Below, in pieces: positions 60,667 to 64,000 of a stretch of 64,000 nt of DNA. The stretch covers positions 744,001 through 808,000 of the forward strand of contig JANJXV010000151.1 of NCBI GenBank assembly GCA_024803745.1, in the 5' to 3' direction. Each line of letters opens with the position of its first letter. The first letter of the stretch is position 1. The position numbers and the translations under genes are program-made. Source of the DNA: Megascapheus bottae (lineage: Eukaryota > Chordata > Mammalia > Rodentia > Geomyidae). Under the pieces are notes generated by a model. The model did not search any database. It was not told the DNA's origin and saw only the letters and a program-made list of their open reading frames with translations.

Positions 60667-63600
60667 ACACAACTCCATTCTGACTTCACACACCTCCATT
60701 CTGTGACTTCACACACCTCCAATATATGACTTCACACACCTCCATTCTGTGACTTGAAACACCTCCATTCTATGACTTCACACACCTCCATTCTGTGACT
60801 TCACACACCTACATTGTGACTTCACAGGCCTCCATTCTATGAGTTCACACAAATGCATTTTGAATTCACACACCTCCATTCTATGACTTCACACACCTCC
60901 ATTCTGACTTCACACACCTCCATTCTGACTCCACACACCTCAATTCTGTGACTTAACACAACTACATTCTATAATTTCACAAACCTCCATTCTATGACTT
61001 CACACACCTCCATTCTATGACTTCACACACCTCCTTTCTGAGTTGACACACCTCAATTCTATGACTTCACACACCTCCAATCTGACTTCACACACCTCCA
61101 TTTTATGACTTCACACACTTCCATTCTGTGACTTCAAAAACCTCCATTCTATGACTTCACACACCTCCATTGTGACTTCACACACCATCATTCTATGGGT
61201 TCACACACCGCCATTCTGACTTCACTCACCTCCATTCTATGACTTCACACAGATCCATTCTGACTTCACACAGCTCCATTCTATGACTTCGCACACATCT
61301 ATTCTGACTTCACACACCTCCATTCTGTGACTTCACACACCTCCATTCTGATTTCACACACCTCCATTCTCTGACGTCAAACACCTCCATTCTGTGACTT
61401 CACACACCTCCATTCTATGACTTCACACACCTCCATTCTATGACTTCACACACCCCCATTGTGTGACTTCACACACCTCCATTCTATGACTTCACACACC
61501 TCCATTCTGTGACTTCACACACCTCCATTCTGAGTTCACACACCTCCATTTTGTGATTTCACACACCTCCATTCTGTGACTTCACACACCTCCATTCTAT
61601 GACTTCACACACCTAAATTCTGTGACTTCAGACACCTGCATTCTATGACCTCACACACCTCCATTCTATGACTTCGCACACCTGCATTGTGACATCAAAC
61701 GCCTCCATTCTATGAGTTCACACACGTCCATTATGACTTCACACACCTTCATTCTATGACTTCACACAACTGCATCTGACTTCACACACCTCCATTCCAT
61801 GACTTCACACACCTCCATTCGATGAATTCACACACCTCCTTTCTTTGACTTCATGCACCTCCATTCTATGAGTTCACACACCTCCATTCTGTGACTTCAC
61901 ACACCTTTATGTTTGACTTCACAAACCTCCATTTTTTGACTTCACACACCTACATTCCATGAATTCACACACCTCCATTCTATGAGTTCACACACCTCCA
62001 TTCTATGAGTTCACACACCTCCATTTTGACTTCACACACATCCATTCTTTGACTTCATACACCTTCACTGTGACTTCACACACCTCTATTCTATGAGTTC
62101 ACACACCTCCATTCTGACTTCACACACCACCATTCTAGGACTTCACACAACTCCATTCTGACTTTACACACCTCCATTCTGTGACTTAACACACCTCCAT
62201 TATATGACTTCACACACCTCCATTCTGTGACTTCAAACACCTCCATTCTATGACTTCACACACCTCCATTCTGTGACTTCACACACCTACATTGTGACTT
62301 CACAGACCTCCATTCTATGAGTTCACACAAATGCATTGTGAATTCACACACCTCCATTCTGTGACTTCACAAACCTCCATTCTGACTTCACACACCTCCA
62401 TTCTGACTTCACACACCTCAATTCTCTGACTTAACACAACTCCATTCTATGATTTCACACACCTCCATTCTATGACTTCACACACCTCCATTCTATGACT
62501 TCACACACATCCATTCTATGACTTCACACACCTCCATTCTGTGACTTCACACACCTCCATTCTGTGACTTCACACACCTCAATTCTATGACTTCACACAC
62601 CTCCATTATGACTTCACACACATCCATTCTATGACTTCACACACCTCCAATCTATGACTTCACACACCTCCATTCTGTGACTTCACACACCTTCATTCTG
62701 AGTTCACACACCTCCATTCTTTGACTTCACACACCTCCAATCTGACTTCACACAGCTCCATTCTATGACTTCACACACCTCCATTCTGTGACTTCACACA
62801 CATCCATTCTATGACTTCACAAACCTCCATTCTGTGCCTTCACACACCTCAATTCTGTGACTTCACACACCTCCATTATGACTTCACACACCCCCATTCT
62901 ATGACTTCATACACCCCCATTGTATCTTCACACACTCCATTCTATGAGTTCACACACCTCCATTCTGACTTCACACAGTTCCATTCTATGGCTTCACACA
63001 GCTGCATTCTGACTTCAGACACCTCCATTTGTGACTTCACAAACCACAATTTTGACTTCAAACACCTTCATTCTGTGATTTCACACACCTCCATTCTGTG
63101 ACTTCACACACCTCCATTTTGACTTCACAGACTTCCATTCTTTGACTTAACACACCTGCACTCTGTGACTTCACACACCACCATTGTTTGACTTCACAAC
63201 CTTTATTCTTGGACTTCACAAACCTCCATTCCATGACTTCACACATCTCCATTTTATGAGTTCACACACCTCCAATTTGACTTCACACACCTCCATTCTA
63301 TGACTTCACACACCTTCATTCTACTTCAGAAACATCCATTCTATGACTTCACACACCTCCATTCTATGACTTCACAAACCTCCATTCTGTGACTTCACAC
63401 ACCTCCATTCTGAGTTCACACACCTCAATTCCGTGACTTCAAACACCTCAATTCTCACTACACACACCTCCATTCTATGACTTCACACAATTCCATTCTA
63501 TGACTTCACACCCCTCCATTCTTTGACTTCACACACCTCCATTGTGAGTTCACACACCTCCATTCTGTGACTTCACACACCTCCATTCTGTGACTTCACA

Positions 63601-63829
63601 CACCTCCATTCTGTGACTTCACACACCTCCATTCTATGATATCTCACACCTCCATTCTATTAATTCACACACCTCCATTCTGTGACTTCACACAACTCCA
63701 TTCTATGACTTCCCACACCTCCATTCTGTGACATCACACACCTCCATTCTGAGTTCACAAACCTCCATTCTGTGACTCAACCCACCTTCATTCTGTGACT
63801 TCACACACCTCCATTCTATGACTTCACAC
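60667..63829 (+). repeat. Higher-order unit C, copy 4 (shortened by 199 bp)
   Basis: Follows copy 3 at 3358 bp until about 62140, then loses 44 bp (two monomers, leaving CTAGGACTTCACACAAC) and about 155 bp near 62500 (four 23-bp plus three 21-bp monomers). The second loss removes the CTTTCTGAGTTGACACACC and TTACTTAACAAACATCC landmark units. It also has TGATTTC at 63078 for TGACTTC and CACAAACC near 63219. It parts from the C series at about 63830. Confidence 0.92.
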
Positions 63830-64000
63830 ATCTCCATTTATGAGTTCACACACGTCCATTCTATGACTTCACACACCTCCAGTCTTTGACTTCACACCCC
63901 TCCATTCTGTGACTTCACACACCTCCATTCTATAAATTCAGACACTTCCATGGTGACTTCCCACACCTCCAATCTGAGTTCACACACCTCCGTTCTGATT
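63830..64000 (+). repeat. Satellite beyond the C block, B/A-like
   Basis: After the last C copy the monomer order is TATGAGTTC, CACGTCC, CCAGTCTTTGAC, CTATAAATTC, CCAATCTGAG and CCTCCGTTC, the same order found in A (near 781 and 2419) and B (near 18210 and 30000). The array therefore continues rightward past the window with an older type of arrangement. Confidence 0.85.

Larger units (their letters stand above)
1..64000 (+). repeat. Satellite array of 21/23-bp monomers filling the whole window
   Basis: Seen: every line is made of variants of one monomer starting TGACTTCACACACC and continuing TCCATTC, joined to the next either directly (21 bp) or through two extra bases, TA, TG, TT or TC (23 bp). 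Common variants are GAGTTC for GACTTC, ACTTAACA for ACTTCACA, CTCAATTC for CTCCATTC, and ACATCC, AGCTCC or AACTCC in the middle. Orientation never flips, and there is no intervening unique DNA or transposon. The consensus 23-mer has nine C and only one or two G on this strand. Known: long, homogenised, one-direction arrays of this kind are satellite DNA of eukaryotic heterochromatin. Inferred: nuclear and non-coding. The host species, chromosome position and any function are not decidable from this window. I do not recognise the monomer as a named satellite. Confidence 0.97.

Noticed and set aside
1..64000. CRISPR array (short repeats at regular spacing)
   Set aside because: The repeats abut one another with no unique spacers, monomers vary, there is no leader or cas gene, and the length and organisation are those of satellite DNA.
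1..64000. Simple CA/TG microsatellite
   Set aside because: The CACACACC core is only part of a longer 21/23-bp monomer with fixed flanks. The period is that of the monomer, not two bases.
1..64000. Telomere repeats or CENP-B boxes that would place the array on the chromosome
   Set aside because: No TTAGGG-type run and no sequence resembling the CENP-B box was seen on either strand. A centromeric or subtelomeric position remains possible but unsupported.
1..64000. Promoter-like hexamers such as TTGACA in the GAGTTGACACACC variant
   Set aside because: They arise by substitution within a monomer, recur with the higher-order unit and have no associated gene.
1..64000. tRNA, rRNA or structured ncRNA genes
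   Set aside because: No cloverleaf, rRNA core or other long-range pairing is visible. The strand is G-poor and has little scope for self-pairing.

Overview
The whole 64 kb is a single tandem-repeat (satellite/minisatellite) array. I found no gene, RNA gene, transposable element or unique-sequence island. The basic unit is a 21- or 23-bp monomer that begins TGACTTCACACACC, continues TCCATTC, and then either runs straight into the next TGACTTC (21-bp form) or adds two bases (TA, TG, TT or TC; 23-bp form). All of the roughly 2,800-2,900 monomers point the same way. The + strand is C-rich and very G-poor. The consensus contains no CpG, although scattered variants do.

An array this long, this pure and this layered fits a eukaryotic nuclear chromosome, in pericentromeric, subtelomeric or other heterochromatin, and probably comes from a long-read assembly. 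The species cannot be named from the sequence. I see no telomere repeat, no CENP-B box and no flanking unique DNA to locate it on a chromosome.

Above the monomer there is a nested higher-order organisation, which is the most informative part of the window. (A) 1-15862: overlapping tandem duplications with periods of 3088 (partial), 4133 and 4221 bp, whose copies differ by only a few substitutions. (B) about 16578-30512: two copies of a ~7 kb unit separated by local indels. (D) 30513-39490: includes a 1991-bp tandem duplication. (S) A super-unit of ~13-15.5 kb spans B2 plus D (about 23970-39490) and recurs in shortened form at about 40700-53760. (C) about 50770-63829: four copies of a 3358-bp unit of about 150 monomers. 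The first and last are shortened, and the middle two are nearly identical.

Nearly every length difference between copies is a whole number of monomers (44, 46, 67, 69, 88, 134, 155, 178 bp). This is the mark of unequal exchange or slippage in monomer register. Short open reading frames of 60-104 codons recur on both strands with the same period as the repeats. They are by-products of monomer length and of loss of the TGA in the monomer, and none is called as a gene.
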